Assembly (NCBI GenBank): GCA_036925085.1
Contig: JAUPFP010000021.1
Location: forward strand, 2,506,027 to 2,570,026
Reading direction: 5' to 3'
Length of the DNA: 64,000 bases
Origin: Brachycybe producta
Lineage: Eukaryota > Arthropoda > Diplopoda > Playtdesmida > Andrognathidae
Of this stretch, positions 1 through 12,472 are shown in pieces (positions within the stretch are counted from its first letter, which is position 1; every line of letters starts with the position of its first letter). The notes under the pieces were generated by a model. That model made no database searches. It was given only the letters and a program-made list of their open reading frames with translations, and was not told where the DNA came from. Position numbers and translations under genes: made by a program.

Positions 1-719
1 TTACCCACATTGGTACATCATGTTTTCCACCATTCATGCAAACTTCAAGTTCTCTCATTCCTGCAAACTTCCAATTCTTCCGTCAATTTCATCAAACTTG
101 CAATTTTCCCTCTCAAATCCTACAAACATGAAGTTTTTTTCCATCAACATTCCCACATTCGAAGCACAGTGCCATCTATTGGACACTTAAAGAAACTTTT
201 GTTTTGTTTTCTACTTATTGCTCATTTCCATATTTGATAATGATGAATAAGATTTATGTATTTCGTGAGTGGCCATCGGCGACTTGAAACCCAAACTAAA
301 AACATGGTAACAAAAAAAAAGTGAGGACTCTCTCACTCAGGAGGTGGTTATTTATGTTCCCTTTAATAAACGAGCTGGACCAACCTACAAAAGAACCACC
401 TCCTCCTCCTCCTCCATTTCTACCTTGTTATATACTTCTAATAGAATCAATTACATCTTTTTGTGGGATAAATATCCAAGTAAACAAAAGGAAGTAAAAA
501 AAAACATCATCAGTTTTTTTACAAAAATCACATCTTTTCTTAATGAAGTGATTTTTAGACGTTTTTTTTAAGTCAAAGAAAACAATTTCCGCTTAATTTA
601 ATGTGAGTTTCACAAGTAACTTTTTCCTACAGAAAACGTGAGACAAACATTTTCAAAATGGACCTTAAAAAGCCCTACTCTTATGTCTTACCTTTTAAAC
701 TAGAAACTAGAATAGTAAA
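1..719. other. No gene recognised
   Basis: AT-rich. Four similar short phrases (CATGCAAACTTCAAGTT, CTGCAAACTTCCAATTC, ATCAAACTTGCAATTTTC, CTACAAACATGAAGTTTT) recur at roughly 30-40 bp between 36 and 140, a decayed tandem repeat. Confidence 0.5.
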
Positions 720-1080
720 CGATTATGCTAAAATTAGGCCTATTTAAATAACAATAGGTCTACCATTTATCAATGAAAAATAAGCTTTTTGGTTTATAAA
801 AAGTTTATTTTGAAAGATAATACCATTAAAAGCCGTTTCAAGAACAACAATAATAAAGGAATTGAAAGTGTAGTTAGAAACTAGAATGGTAGCTGAATCA
901 CTTAATAGCAAGGTTCACATGTTTAATATCTTTCAAAATAAATTTTTTTTATAGAAAAATAAACTGACATAACGTTTATTTTAAAATGAAAACACAGATT
1001 ATAAGTGATTTAGCTACTCTTTCTAGTTTTTAAAACACTCAAGTTTCTCTTCATTTTGCTTAAGATATGAAAAGCTGAAT
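720..1080. mobile_element. Family A MITE, AAAGTGTAAACG-end type
   Basis: Contains TTAGAAACTAGAATGGTAG, the GATATCTTTCAAAATAAAC-type core and the inverted TTCTAGTTTTTAAAACACTC. It ends just before family B copy 1. Confidence 0.7.
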
Positions 1081-1096
1081 ATACCCATAGATCGAC

Positions 1097-1302
1097 ACAG
1101 GCATTTAGAAATCGGGACGAACTTCAGTTGGCTCCGCCTCTTTTTATGACGACCGGCAACTTCTAACTGGTTTGTTGTGTGGTTCGACGTTGAAAAGGGC
1201 GGAGCATGTGACGTCAGACTACACAACCAACCAATTAGAAGTTGCGTTCTTCATAAAAAGGGCGGAACCAACTGAAGTTCGCCCCGATTTCTAAATGCCT
1301 GT
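1097..1302. mobile_element. Family B MITE (hAT-like palindrome), copy 1
   Basis: Near-palindromic, beginning ACAGGCATTTAGAAATCGGG. Both arms contain GGCTCCGCC or GGCGGAGC-type blocks and TTCTAATTGG. The centre carries GTGACGTCAGACTAC with the CRE octamer TGACGTCA. AGATCGAC on the left and AGATTGAC on the right are a decayed 8-bp target duplication. The family has no ORF. Confidence 0.85.
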
Positions 1303-2126
1303 TAGATTGACGGAGTATTTTACATATTTAACGTGTTTCATTGAGTATTCTAGTTTTTAAAAAAAAATTTTAAATTCTTCCTGTCAATTTTTTAAAACGT
1401 TACAATAAAAAGTAAAAATTCGATTGTAAAATATTCAAATTAGAATATTATGATAATTTATCTCAATTGTGAGGGACCCTCCACCCTAATAAGACTTCAT
1501 ATGGGGCATTTGCCCCTAAATGACCCCAACCCGTACTTTATTAAAAAAAATGAGGACCTTTAACTGCATGAAAGGTTTTAATTGAGGAATTACGGTATGT
1601 GCTCTTGAGACTAGAAGATCCCACCTCCCACCTCCCCCTCAACTCCAACCCCCTCCTATCTTCTACCTTTAGAAAGCCAGTCAGTATCACACCTGCCTAG
1701 TTTACATTTCGAGCTAATTACATTTCCTCAATTAACAGCCCATGTTATTTAGAGATGAGCGGACCAACCAACAAAAAAAAATCACCATCCCCCCCCCTCC
1801 TCCTCCTCTCTATTTTTGGCGGTTAAAAGTGACTGACTTGACTTATAGAGTTCCAATGGTGAGATCCCGGTTGTCATTTTTTAAAATCTCTCTCTCTCTT
1901 TCCATCCAAAAATAAATCTACCATAAAATGCATGACGTTTTTTTTTTCTTTCTAGTATATAAAAAAAATGATGACAGGTCAATCGGAACCGGGAAATGGT
2001 CAACCAAGTGGTTGACCCGCCTACACCAATCATAATAAAAGCCCACCTTACCACCTTCTCTTCTCTCTCTCTCTCTCTCTCCCTCCAACACAACAATCAT
2101 TTCATTCAACCTCCATTATAAAAATT
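1303..2126. other. No gene recognised
   Basis: AT-rich with short CCTCC runs and a (CT)n run at 2058-2080. Confidence 0.5.
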
Positions 2127-2672
2127 AAGGTGGCTGAATAGATATTTATTATGTTTTTGTTTCCTCAGGCGGCGCCACTGCAGTGGCTATTATGATCTAT
2201 TGGAGATCTCTCTTCCCTCTAACTCGCGTTTTTGAGAAAATTTATATTTTTGAAGCGAACGTTTTCTTCAGGAGAAATATCACGAGAAAAAAATCAAAGT
2301 GTTTTAGAAACTAGAATAGTTGGTGATAAATGCTAAATGTATTTTCATCATCATGATATCTTTCAAAATAAACTTTTTATGCCAGTTTGAAAAAAATGGA
2401 GAAAATAGTTTTTCATGAAATTTCAATGGAAAAACCCTAAAAAAGGGTCATTTTTCAAACGGAAAAAAACGTTTAGCATAAGTTCTTACCATTCTAGTTT
2501 TGAAAACAATTTGATTTTATTTTAAGTTATGTTGTTTCTAAAAAAAAAACGTTCGCTTAACATTTTTTGCGATCCAAATTATCCATAAACATCTATGGAG
2601 TTTTTATCATTAGCCACTGCAGTGGCGCCATCCGTGGGAACAAAACAAAATAAATATCTATTCAGTCACCTT
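2127..2672. mobile_element. Family A MITE, GGTGGCTGAATAG-end type, copy 1
   Basis: About 545 bp. The ends are AAGGTGGCTGAATAGATA and the complement CTATTCAGTCACCTT, followed inwards by GGCGCCACTGCAGTGGC and complement, then a shared core with AACTAGAA or TTCTAGTTT and GATATCTTTCAAAATAAAC and complement. The same core occurs in the other end type of family A, so the two types are mosaics. No ORF. Confidence 0.85.
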
Positions 2673-2691
2673 TTGAGTGGTCAAACTCATA

Positions 2692-2867
2692 GTTACTGTC
2701 AGTCTGCGAAATTAGTCAATCTACAGATTCCCTAGGCAATCTACAAAACAACCAAACCGCTAGTGAATCTGCAAAATTCAACACCGATGATGTATTGAAT
2801 TTTGAAGATTCACTAGCAGTTTAGTAGGTTTGCAGATTGCCTAGGCAATCTGCAGATTGACAGTAAC
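2692..2867. mobile_element. Short inverted-repeat element
   Basis: GTTACTGTCA and TGACAGTAAC ends, with inner CTAGGCAATCT blocks in both arms. Confidence 0.7.
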
Positions 2868-3829
2868 ATATACATAAAAGGAGGGTTATATTGGGGGGTT
2901 GGAAGGGAGACTTATTGATGTTTTGTGTGTGAGAGAGAGTCAAGAGTTAAGAATTTCCCTCCCGAATTTAATGAACGTAACCATCAATGAATGGAATAGT
3001 TTTCTATTTTTTAAGCGTGTGTCCTGAAAAAAAATAAAACAATGGGATTTCATAATAGAAAATCTCATGAAAATATTGGTTCCTTATTCACACCGTCCAC
3101 CACCACCGCCTCCTCCTCCTCCTCCTAAACAGAAAAAAAAATTCCCTCATATTTGAAATATATAAAAATTTCATTTCCTATCTTATTAATTAATAATCCA
3201 CTTAATTAACATATTTCATTAATTAAATTTGTATTTAAAGAGTAGAAAAGAATTGTTCCTGCTTGAGAAAAACAAAAATCAAGCAGTAAATAAATCAGAA
3301 GTGACATAATTTGCATACAAAAAACCATAGAGAGAAATGGGATCCCTTTATTAAAAGAAGTGTCAAGATCGTCACGTTCAGAGAGTGTGTGGCTGATGAC
3401 GTCATAGCCAATGACTCGCAAGTCACTTAAGGTGCATTCAGTTACTCATCTCATTTGTTGTCGGGTCTTCAAAAGTCAAAATTCCATTCAGAATGGTTTT
3501 TTAGGCAAGAATTAGCCAAAAAAAAAAAATAGCCTTAAAATTGATTCAATTTATACAATTTAATCGTAACTTAAAACAGTCGATTAGCCGATTAATCGAA
3601 TAGAAATAAACTGTCTGTGTTCCTTTGTATTAAAAGATACATGGCGCTTCTGGTAAATGCCTTAATTATGTGAAATTCAGTTGGATTCTCTTTTCAGCTT
3701 GTGTGATTTTTACCATAAAAGTGTAAAAACGCCTCTTCGAACTCGTAATTATTCGCTTTTTCAGGTGCAAAATTGAGAAATCTGAATGTGTTTTATTAAC
3801 TAGAAGCCCCCAACATGAGCCACCTCACT
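2868..3829. other. No gene recognised
   Basis: AT-rich with a short CCTCCT run near 3110; nothing else recognised. Confidence 0.5.
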
Positions 3830-4036
3830 ACAGACAATTAGAAAACGGGATGAACAGAAGTTGGCTCTGCCCTTTTTATGACGACCGGCAACTTCTAATT
3901 GATTTGTTGTGTGGTTCAACGTTGAAAAGGGCGGAGCATGTGACGTCAGACTACATAACCAACCAATTAGAAGTTGCCGTTCGTCATAAAAAAGGGCGGA
4001 GCCAACTTCTGTTCATCCCGTTTTCTAATTGCCCGT
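3830..4036. mobile_element. Family B MITE, copy 2
   Basis: Same core with TGACGTCA intact. The flanks ACCTCACT and ACCTCAAT match at 7 of 8 positions. Confidence 0.85.
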
Positions 4037-4074
4037 AACCTCAATTACTTAAGGGCATATTTTCATGTTGAAAA

Positions 4075-4195
4075 CATGGAAATCTTTCATCGTTTATCTT
4101 TCAAAATAAACTTTTTATGAAAAAAAAAAGTTTATTTCGAAAGAGAGACCCTTTCTAGTTTCTAAAACACTTTCAGAAGAGAAAGATTTAGAGAA
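4075..4195. mobile_element. Family A fragment
   Basis: A short copy keeping the AAAATAAACTTTTTAT core and one TTCTAGTTTCTAAAACAC arm. Confidence 0.65.
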
Positions 4196-5020
4196 ACATG
4201 AAAGACAAGACAGAACACAATGAAGAATTCGAAAATCTCCAATTATAAAATCACCTTAAACGCAAACAAATTAAAACATAAGAAAACTGACCTATTTTTG
4301 CCATAAACAGCTCCTCATAAATTGTAATCTGCATCACAAAAAAAGCTAAGAAACTGAACGCAACCCCCTTTGCTAAATTGTTTTAGCAACAAGAAGAGCA
4401 TTTTATTTCTAGTAGAAAATTCCAAAATATATAAATCTATATATAATCTATTGCTATATAGAGAAATCCAAACATTCGGTCTAAATTTGGTTATAGGCCA
4501 AATTAATCAAGTGCCCGATGAGCCAAATGTGCACCTAATAATAACCCCCCCCCCCCCTCCCATCGGCTAGTAGTAAACTAAATAGCTGCTATTTCTGAAT
4601 AGCAGCATTTTCTACCATTTTTCTTCCCCCTTTCATCTCTATGGCTTTGTTATGTCAACCCTTTCCTCTCTAGGAATTCGAACCCTAAATTTGGAAGAAG
4701 ACCTTTTAAACCTTGGCCCCCTCCCCTTTTTGTAAACTATAAATCTGAAATAATTTATTGCTTTTTTTTATATAATTAACTTTGTGATCTGGTCATCAGA
4801 TACCCAAGTGAAATTAGAACTGATATTTTTGCATATTAAAGAAGAGATCACACTTTAAATTGATTAAAATATATTTTTAAGCTGAGTTTTAAAGTGTAAA
4901 CACGCCCTTCCAACTCGGGTTAAGGATGGATCACTCACACTGAAAAGTTAAAACCCATATATTTCTATGGTCCTTTTGCACTCAAAAATGTATGGGGGGG
5001 GGGGGGGGCTACTTGGTAAA

Positions 5021-5224
5021 ACAGGCATTTCGAATCGGAAAGATCTTCAGTTGGCTCCGCCCTTGTTATGACGAACGCAACTTCTAATTGGTTGGTTATG
5101 TAGTCTGACGTCACTTGCTCCGCCTTTTTCAACGTCGAACCACACAACAAACCAATTAGAAGTTGCCGGTCGTCATAAAAAGGGCGGAGCCAACTGAAGT
5201 TCTTCCCGATTTCTAACTGCCTGT
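5021..5224. mobile_element. Family B MITE, copy 3
   Basis: Inserted in the opposite sense to copies 1 and 2. Flanked by a perfect 8-bp duplication TTGGTAAA on both sides. TGACGTCA is intact. Confidence 0.88.
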
Positions 5225-5264
5225 CTTGGTAAATGCCTTCAAAAGTGGAATTAGGTGTGATTAT

Positions 5265-5815
5265 TTTTCAGCGTGTGTCATCTTTCCCTTATTTGTCTTT
5301 CAGGAGCAAAGAAATTGAAGAAAAACTTGAAATATGTTTTAGAAACTAGAATGACAGCTCACTGTTTTAAAAATAAGCTTTTTATGGTATTTTGAAAACG
5401 ACTCAACTTTAAAACAATATTAAAATTGGTTTTTATAAAAAAAGTTTATTTTGAAATTATAATCAACACTGCCATTAATAAAATGGTTTATTAGTAGCAA
5501 GATTTTCAAACTCTGGTTTATTTTTTTAGGAGCAGAAATTAAGAGAAACTAGAAAGTGATTTTTATAAACTAGAAGAGTAGATAGATTTACTTGTTGGCC
5601 TATAAAAAAACGTTTATTTTGAAAGATATTTACATTAACAAAATCTGTTCTGTTTTTCAGGAGCAAAATTAAAAGAAAAAACTAGAAAGTGTTTTTTTTA
5701 TAAACTAGAAGGGTAGCTCAATTTACTTATGTATATTTTCATAAGTGATCATTTTCAAACCAACATAAAAAAGCTTATTTTGAAAAAAATCAATATGAAA
5801 ACATCATTAAGTGAT
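5265..5815. mobile_element. Three family A fragments in series
   Basis: AACTAGAA motifs recur at about 5343, 5548 and 5703 in the same orientation with partial cores between. This suggests repeated insertion or tandem duplication of half-elements. Confidence 0.65.
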
Positions 5816-5817
5816 TG

Positions 5818-6065
5818 ACCTTGTCCACACATGAGTTAAATGAATTCAAATTAAATGTGTTTAAGGTGATTTATATTGAAATACTAAATCAATATTTTAA
5901 TGTCAATTGTTTATAGATATTATATTTAAGTATTAACTCAATATTTTCAGATTAATTAACTGAATAAATTGAATTCGACGACATATTGTTTGTCCTTCAC
6001 AGGGTTCTGTAGAACACATTATTTAAATGCATTTAAATTATCAGCTGCGTGTACTCGGTATTAGG
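5818..6065. repeat. Dispersed repeat, copy 1 of 2
   Basis: From CACACATGAGTTAAATGAAT to GTGTACTCGGTATTAGG. It matches 26949-27245 closely over its length; the other copy has about 60 bp more in the middle. No ORF or clear inverted ends. Confidence 0.8.
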
Positions 6066-6069
6066 CCTT

Positions 6070-6190
6070 CTAGTTTCTAAAACACATTCATGTTTCTCTT
6101 TATTTTACACCTGAAAAGTAGAATAATCCAAAGAGTTCGGACAGACGGTTTACACTTCAAAATCAGCTTTTTAAAGTTGAAAGTTAAGAG
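6070..6190. mobile_element. Family A half-element
   Basis: Begins at TTCTAGTTTCTAAAACAC and runs to the TTTACACTT end block; the other half is missing. Confidence 0.65.
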
Positions 6191-6490
6191 AAAAAAAATA
6201 TAAAAAGTTCATCTAAATAAAATTGTTTAAAATGAAAAATAAGTGGAGAAGAAGGAGGAGGAGGAGGAGGAGGACACAGGAAAAAAATGTCTTATAATAT
6301 GCGACAACATGAACTCATAAGAAAAAAATGTCTTCACAAAAAAAGTCCTTCATTTGGAAGGTGTCAAAAAACACAAACACGTAAAAATCATAATAAGAAG
6401 AAGGTCACCTCCAAAGGTGATCTCGAAACAAACAAATCCTCCTCCTCCCCTCGAAACAACAACGTCAAGTCAGGGTCTCTTTCTCTCACA

Positions 6491-6684
6491 AGGGCAAGTG
6501 TGCTCAGCTGTAAAATTGTGTTGGCACCGCCCCCTTTTATGAGCGTCATCAATTTCTAATTGGTTTGTTATTTGATCTTTGTCACATGCCACGCCCTTTT
6601 CAATTTATAATTGGTTGATATTTGGTCTGACGCTCAAAAAAGGGCGGGGTCAACAAAATTTTACTGCTGAGCACACTTGCCTGT
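6491..6684. mobile_element. Family B-related MITE
   Basis: The arms start GGGCAAGTGTGCTCAGC and end GCTGAGCACACTTGCC. The interior has CCGCCC, TTTTATGAGCGTCA and TCTAATTGG blocks resembling family B but with different ends. Confidence 0.75.
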
Positions 6685-6902
6685 CTCTCTTTTCGAAAAA
6701 TCCGAAATTCTGTCAACGTTTTTTTTTAAATGCAAATTAAAACAAGAAATAAACGGACGAAAGAATTCGTCGCTGAATTTCATCCACGAATAATTAATTA
6801 TAATAATTTATAATATTTCCAAAAAAAAAATAATAATAACATAGATTGACACATAAGAGCACGTGACTTGATATAAATTAAAGTTCGGAATCGAGAGTGA
6901 CA

Positions 6903-7034
6903 TTTCTCTCTCTCTCTCTCTCACTCTCTCTCTCTCTCTCTCCTCCCTCTTTCCTTCTCTCTCTCCTCCCTCTTTCCTTCTCTCTCTCTCTCTCTTTCCT
7001 CCCCTTCTCTCTCTCTCTTCTCCTTCTCTCTCTT
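6903..7034. repeat. (CT)n microsatellite
   Basis: CT-rich with TCC interruptions; it produces false ORFs on both strands. Confidence 0.95.
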
Positions 7035-7139
7035 ATAATAATGTCGGAATTACTTAAGACATGTTGCAAAATATGTAAATTGAATTAAGAACAATCAAAA
7101 TAATAATAATAAAAAATATTGACGAGTCTGCGCATTTTT

Positions 7140-7410
7140 TAAGAAGCAGAAATTGAAAGTTTTTTTTTTTTAGAAACTAGAATAGTAGGTTTTCATTTTT
7201 GATATATATTTTTAAAATGAACTTTTTTACAGACAAAAATTAGAAAATATAGTCTGCTAAACATTAGTTGATTTTCAAACTGACATTAAAAAAAGCTTAT
7301 TTTGAAACACCCTTAAGTGATTGAGTTACCCTTCTAGTTTCTAAACTTGCTTCTGAAAGACAGATTTAATCAAGAATTACAGATGCGTTTTCACTTTAAA
7401 ACCACATTTG
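7140..7410. mobile_element. Family A MITE
   Basis: Both AACTAGAA and TTCTAGTTT arms are present around an AAAAAGCTTATTTTGAAA core. Confidence 0.7.
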
Positions 7411-7604
7411 GGGTAAATGTGAACGTAATTTGAATTTTAATAAACACATTGCTCAAGCAGCTCAGAGAGCCTGTGGCAGAGGAATCATCTTATTACTAAA
7501 AGCAGTATATATAGAAAATTGCATTGTCAAAATAAACATTTATTACCTGTGTAACCAACTCCACCCATTTGAATATCAAGTTCAAATTGCAGCCATCAAT
7601 TTAT

Positions 7605-7800
7605 ATATACTAGAAGAGTAAATGAATTACTTTAGAGTAATTTTCATGTTTGATATCTTTCAAAATAAACATTTTTACAGGAACTTAAAATGTTGGGATT
7701 TTCAGTTTTTTTTCGCTTCAAGTTGTACGAAAAAGGACTAAACACATACAAAAATTTTCAAACTGCCATGAAAAGTTTATTTTAAAACATTATGGCGTAT
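7605..7800. mobile_element. Family A fragment
   Basis: Starts ACTAGAAGAGTAAATGAATT; the right arm is missing after AAAAGTTTATTTTAAAAC. Confidence 0.6.
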
Positions 7801-7938
7801 TCTTTCAATTAGCAACCACGCATAGTCTTATAATTTAAGGAGCAGAAGGCGCGAAATAAGGCGAAAAGCTTATAAATAACCTACACATAAAAGGCTAAAC
7901 GGCTGCTAATGTAGACAATGGATTCAGTCACACATTTC

Positions 7939-8169
7939 ACTAGCATTAGCTGATTAGAACTCTTCATAGCGCATGCGCATTGTCGTCCATCGTTTTATGT
8001 AGGAAAGTGATGGCAAGTGAAAACTACCCCTAAGTGAACGTCTCATCGGCAGTTTCCATTGGTGATCAATAGATGGCGCTGCTAACGCAAATCTGCAATA
8101 CTTTCCTATACAAAACGATGGACGGCAATGCGCATGCGCTATGCAAAATTCTAATCAGCTAATGCTAGT
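7939..8169. mobile_element. Family C MITE (hAT-like), copy 1
   Basis: A 231-bp inverted-repeat element beginning ACTAGCATTAGC, flanked by a perfect 8-bp duplication CACATTTC (7931-7938 and 8170-8177). GCGCATGCGC occurs in each arm (7969-7978 and 8130-8139). The right duplication is followed directly by a family A fragment. Confidence 0.9.
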
Positions 8170-8175
8170 CACATT

Positions 8176-8250
8176 TCTAGTTTCTAAAACAACTTTCAAT
8201 TTCTTCTGAATCGTAGAATAACCAGAACTCGACCTTATACATTTTGCATA
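8176..8250. mobile_element. Family A terminal fragment
   Basis: TTCTAGTTTCTAAAACAACT with the following outer block, starting at the right target duplication of the family C copy. Confidence 0.6.
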
Positions 8251-10267
8251 TTTTATTTTATTTTTTTTTGCCAATATGACAAAATTTATTAAAAAAAAAT
8301 AACATCCTAAAAAGACAGACTTTTTGTCATCTTGAGAATAATTCGTGTCTTGGCCACAATCCCACATCGTTTCAATGAATAATTATTCCAATTTAATAAA
8401 CGACAGATAATCGAAAAAAATATATATAACGCAAACACCAACAGAAAAAAACAACAGAAAACAAACCAAAAATTAATTCGATATCAGATGCTTTAACCTC
8501 CCCCCCCCCACTCTAGCATTAAAAATAGATTAAAACTGTTAATTAGAATATATATTAACATAAATTAACTTGCAAAAAAAACTTGCAAAGAAAATCAATT
8601 TCTTTGATGTTGATATACATAGGCCTATAACAAAAATAATATGTAATAATATATTTTAAAAGAAAACAGTTGCGGCAACAATGACATCTCATATTATAAA
8701 ATGTTACATAATAAATTAATTATTCAAAGTCCTTCATTTAATAAGGCTTATTTGAATAAATACTAATACAATCATAAAAATCGCATTACTAGCGACAACC
8801 CATCCCAGTTATTGAAACTACGTAATGCCGGTCAAAAGGGTATACAAACATGGCGGCAATACATATTAAAATGTATGCAAACAAAACGCCATGTAAGTTC
8901 ATCCCTCTTGTCCAATCTCTATGACTATCTAGCATCAAACTTACGAAATATCAAAAGCATGAAATAAACTGCTCATGCCCTCAACCCTTTTCATATTTCA
9001 ATTTACTTATAAAGGTCACCTTGTTACGAAAGTAGCGGCATCTAGTAGTCACAAACAAAAACACTATTCGCAAAACGCGCGCAGAGTGAATTATGGGTAA
9101 AAGTAGCAAACACAAATGGCGGCAAAATCGGAATTTGTTACGTCATACGATAATGTGAATGATATTAATAAAATAAATTACCTGCCAAAAAAATTCCCAC
9201 GTCGATCATACATATAATAATTTGTTTATTACTGTCCTAATTCACAAGGAATTAATTTCTACCTTATTCTCATTTAATTAAACTATCAATTATACTTAAA
9301 TTAAAGCCTAATTGAGCACAAATTGAGATTTTTTTCCTAGAGGGGAAGGGGAGGAAGGGGGGTTGATAAAGGGGAGATAAGCGGCGTCCGTCCCGTCCAG
9401 GGGTCGGTTTCGTAAAAATGAAGGATTAGGAGGAGGAGGAGGAGGAGGAAGAAGGAAACTAAAAATTGACGTTTTTCTTATTCAACAGGTGTTCAAAAGT
9501 CATATTGCAAGTCATAAATAACTCGGAGTTTTGAAGCCGATGACATCACACTTTGCAAACTGTACGTGACTTAAGAGATGAACTAAACAATATTAACATG
9601 CAAAATAAGTTTTTTTAAAACGTGTTTAAAGTTATTTGAGATGAATTTGATAAAACCGACACGATTAACAAAAAAATACTGAAAAGAAACACAAGAACCC
9701 GGCAAAAAAAAAAGCGCATTCTTCAGACGACATCTAGCATATTCAGCGCAAAAAAAAGCTCAGTGCGTTCCGAGTACACCCATCATTATATAAACCTATG
9801 TAACTTTAATTAGCTCTGAGCACTCCATCTAATATACAATTACCAGAAGCGCTCAAACCAAATTGAACTATTTCATACACTCAACGTGTATGCTATAACG
9901 TCACAAATTCGAACTGAAATTACACAACAGATAAAGGGGTGTACGCAAATGGTGTTAATACTGATCTCATATTAGTTACACTTTCATATTTTGCATCAAT
10001 TGCGTTCTAATTAATAAACTGTTCATGCCCTTTCTCTTTCTATCCATATAGCGTTCAGTATAAAACTCACTCCAAAAACCTTACTAAAATTAGCCTTTTT
10101 AATAAAAAAAACGAACCCAACTACGATCTAATTGCGCCTCAAAGAACATATTTTCTCAATAAAAAAAATCATCAGGTTCCAATGGATGTCCAACATTTGG
10201 TAGGACAGTCCAATAACACAATATACGATTGTCCTGCCAAAGTTAGGACACTTGGAACCACTTGCAT
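8251..10267. other. Unique-looking intergenic DNA before the ankyrin gene 3' end
   Basis: No ORF or repeat recognised apart from poly-C and AGG runs. A patch at 8820-9150 is less AT-rich and has ATGGCGGCAAAA-type and GCGCGC text. This could be a promoter of something not seen, but no exon is supported. Confidence 0.4.
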
Positions 10268-11409
10268 CTAAATGGGTGTTTCACCAAGACCACAACTGTC
10301 CACTGTTTCTTGCATTGCTCTAAACAACAATTGTGATATTTCTGGTCTTGTTTTCCAAACGTAGTCACTACAGGCCAATTCAAGAGGTGTTTGGTCATAC
10401 CCAGAACGTGACAATAGGTCACAATTAGCTCCAAGCAATTCCTAAAACAGAAAATGTCACTAATTAATTACTCGAAGACTTTTCGTACCCTACGTAAACC
10501 CGAACTGACCTCAACCACCTCCACAAAACCACTTTCGATGGCAATGTGCAGTGGAACCATCCCTCGACCATTAGTCCTTGCAACGTCCACATCGGGATGC
10601 GAGACCAGCAGACGTGTCACACGAGCGTGTCCTTTACCAGCCGCCAAATGCAACGGTGTCTCGCCGTTAAGATCCGCCGCGTTGACATCGCAAGAAGGTT
10701 CCCTCAAAAGAACCTTCATGATGTCCACGCAGTTCTTCGAGGCGGCGCAGTGAAGAGCAGTTTGCAAATAGCGATCTACTCGATTAATATTTGCACCTCC
10801 TTTAACTAACTTCTCCGCAGTCCGACTCAGTCGTCGGTCTACGGCTAAATGTAATGGAGTGTCTCTCAGTTCGTCTTGAACGTCGGCCACGGCTCCTGCT
10901 TCTAATAGAATTGCGACGCGTTCCGACACGACATCGTCATCATCGGTTGCATAAACGGCCTTATGGAGTGGCGTCGAGCGACTCATGTTGAGAGCACTCA
11001 CATCTCCATGTTTGACGAGACGCTCGAGTACTTTCAATGTGTCGCGTCGACCTTCCACTCCACGACCACCGTCGTGTTTCACTAGAGCATGTAACACCGT
11101 ATTTCCAGTTAACTTTTCAGGAATATTCGGATCAGCACCGGCATCCAATAAAGCATAGATTATTTCGGGACAGATAGGAGTCGATAAAACAGCTAGATGT
11201 AAAGCAGTATCTCCCTGAGGATTGGTTGCGACGACCGAACAACCGGACCTCAGAAGGAGATTCACCATGGAGACATTTCTACGAACTACGGCTTCTAAAA
11301 GAGGTGGACGGCCGTTTGAATCCGGTTCATCCGGATCCAAACCCTCCACCACCAGCTGTTTCACAGCTTCCAAGTCTCCTTTACGAACGGCTGTTATAAT
11401 TCTAGACAT
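10268..11409 (-). CDS. Ankyrin-repeat protein, two exons
   Basis: Exon 1 is 11409-10510 and exon 2 is 10441-10268. They are joined by a 68-bp intron (10509-10442) with a GTCAGT donor and TTTTAG acceptor, phase 0, giving 357 aa. The protein is almost entirely ankyrin repeats, about ten: it opens with a repeat-like helix pair (ITAVRKGDLEAVKQLV) and then shows successive TALHLA, TPLHKA, TPLHLA, TALHCA, TPLHLA, VPLHIA and TPLELA signatures. No signal peptide, kinase, SOCS box or death domain is visible, so a protein-binding scaffold is the safe reading. I chose the ATG at 11409 (MSRII); an open stretch continues upstream but reaches only a TTG. The open stretch upstream could instead be an earlier exon. 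An IkB-like or generic ANKRD protein are both possible; the repeats alone do not decide. Confidence 0.85.
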
Positions 11410-11643
11410 GAGAATCCTTCGAAGTTCTTGCAACTTTGCTAAAAACTTGAAAATACCCTCCAAAAATGAAACAAAAACTAGAGCTACATAAACTGAGGCA
11501 CTTTGATAAGATAATGACTGACTGCCGAACAACTAATAATTCTTTAAAAGGAAAAAACGTCTGATTAAGTCACAGTATGACTAAACTTCCTCAGTTCTCA
11601 GTCAATTTCCTGTATGATTGACTTACAGAGATACTTGTAGCAT

Positions 11644-12140
11644 TAAGGCCCAGATTCAAGAAAGAAACTTGGCATTGAACTTAAAAATGTTTTAATAACA
11701 GCTGCTTTTTCTATCTCTGGTATTTCTGCATTTCAGAAAAGCAACTCTAGAAACTAGAATGGTAGCTGAATTCCACATTAGTATTTTCATGTTGATATCT
11801 TTCAAAATAAACTTTTTATACACAAAAAAAAATATCGTCTACTTAAAAGTTGGGTAATTTTCAAACTGACATAAACAGCTTATTTTAAAAGATATCAACA
11901 GAAAAATATCTTTTAAGTGACTAACTCTTCTAGTTTTTAAAATACTTTCAAAGTTTCTCTTAATTTTGCTCCTGAAAAATAGAATTACAAGAGTTCAAGG
12001 GGCGTTTACACATTAAAACCAGATTTAAACTTCTGAAACCTCTGAGCAGGATTTTAACGAAGAAAAATCTTTTATTGAGCACGTCTTGAATCCTCTTCGG
12101 AGGATACAAGTACTAAATATCCTTCATGAATTTGGGCCTA
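11644..12140. mobile_element. Inverted-repeat element with nested family A copy
   Basis: The ends TAAGGCCCAGATTCAAG and TTCATGAATTTGGGCCTA pair. A nearly complete family A element (about 11735-12035) lies inside. It fills the space between the ankyrin gene start and the OXCT1 3' end. Similar ends occur at 20565-20752. Confidence 0.65.
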
Positions 12141-12472
12141 ATTCACTGAAATTGTTCCGTTTCTACACTCCCACGCACAAATAAAGTTAGAACACGTCAT
12201 AAAACTAAAAAACAACAACAGCAGCTGCAAAGGGTCAAGGTTAAATGTTATTATATTAATTAATTAACGAAAATATCATTAAACAAATTACAGTTAAGTT
12301 AGAGAATGACGAAATCGTCAGAATTGAATGACAAGATTCGTAACTGAATCCATATGTTCTCTGCACCGGGGATCGGATAAAAATTTACCTCTTCAGATCA
12401 CAAAAATGTATCCGAGTTATTTCTAGACCATTTTGAGTTATCGTTGTTTCGAAAAAAAAGAAAAAAACACTT

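Noticed and set aside
11410-11532. N-terminal extension of the ankyrin protein
   Set aside because: The upstream open stretch begins with TTG, not ATG, and carries a hydrophobic segment unlike the repeat domain.
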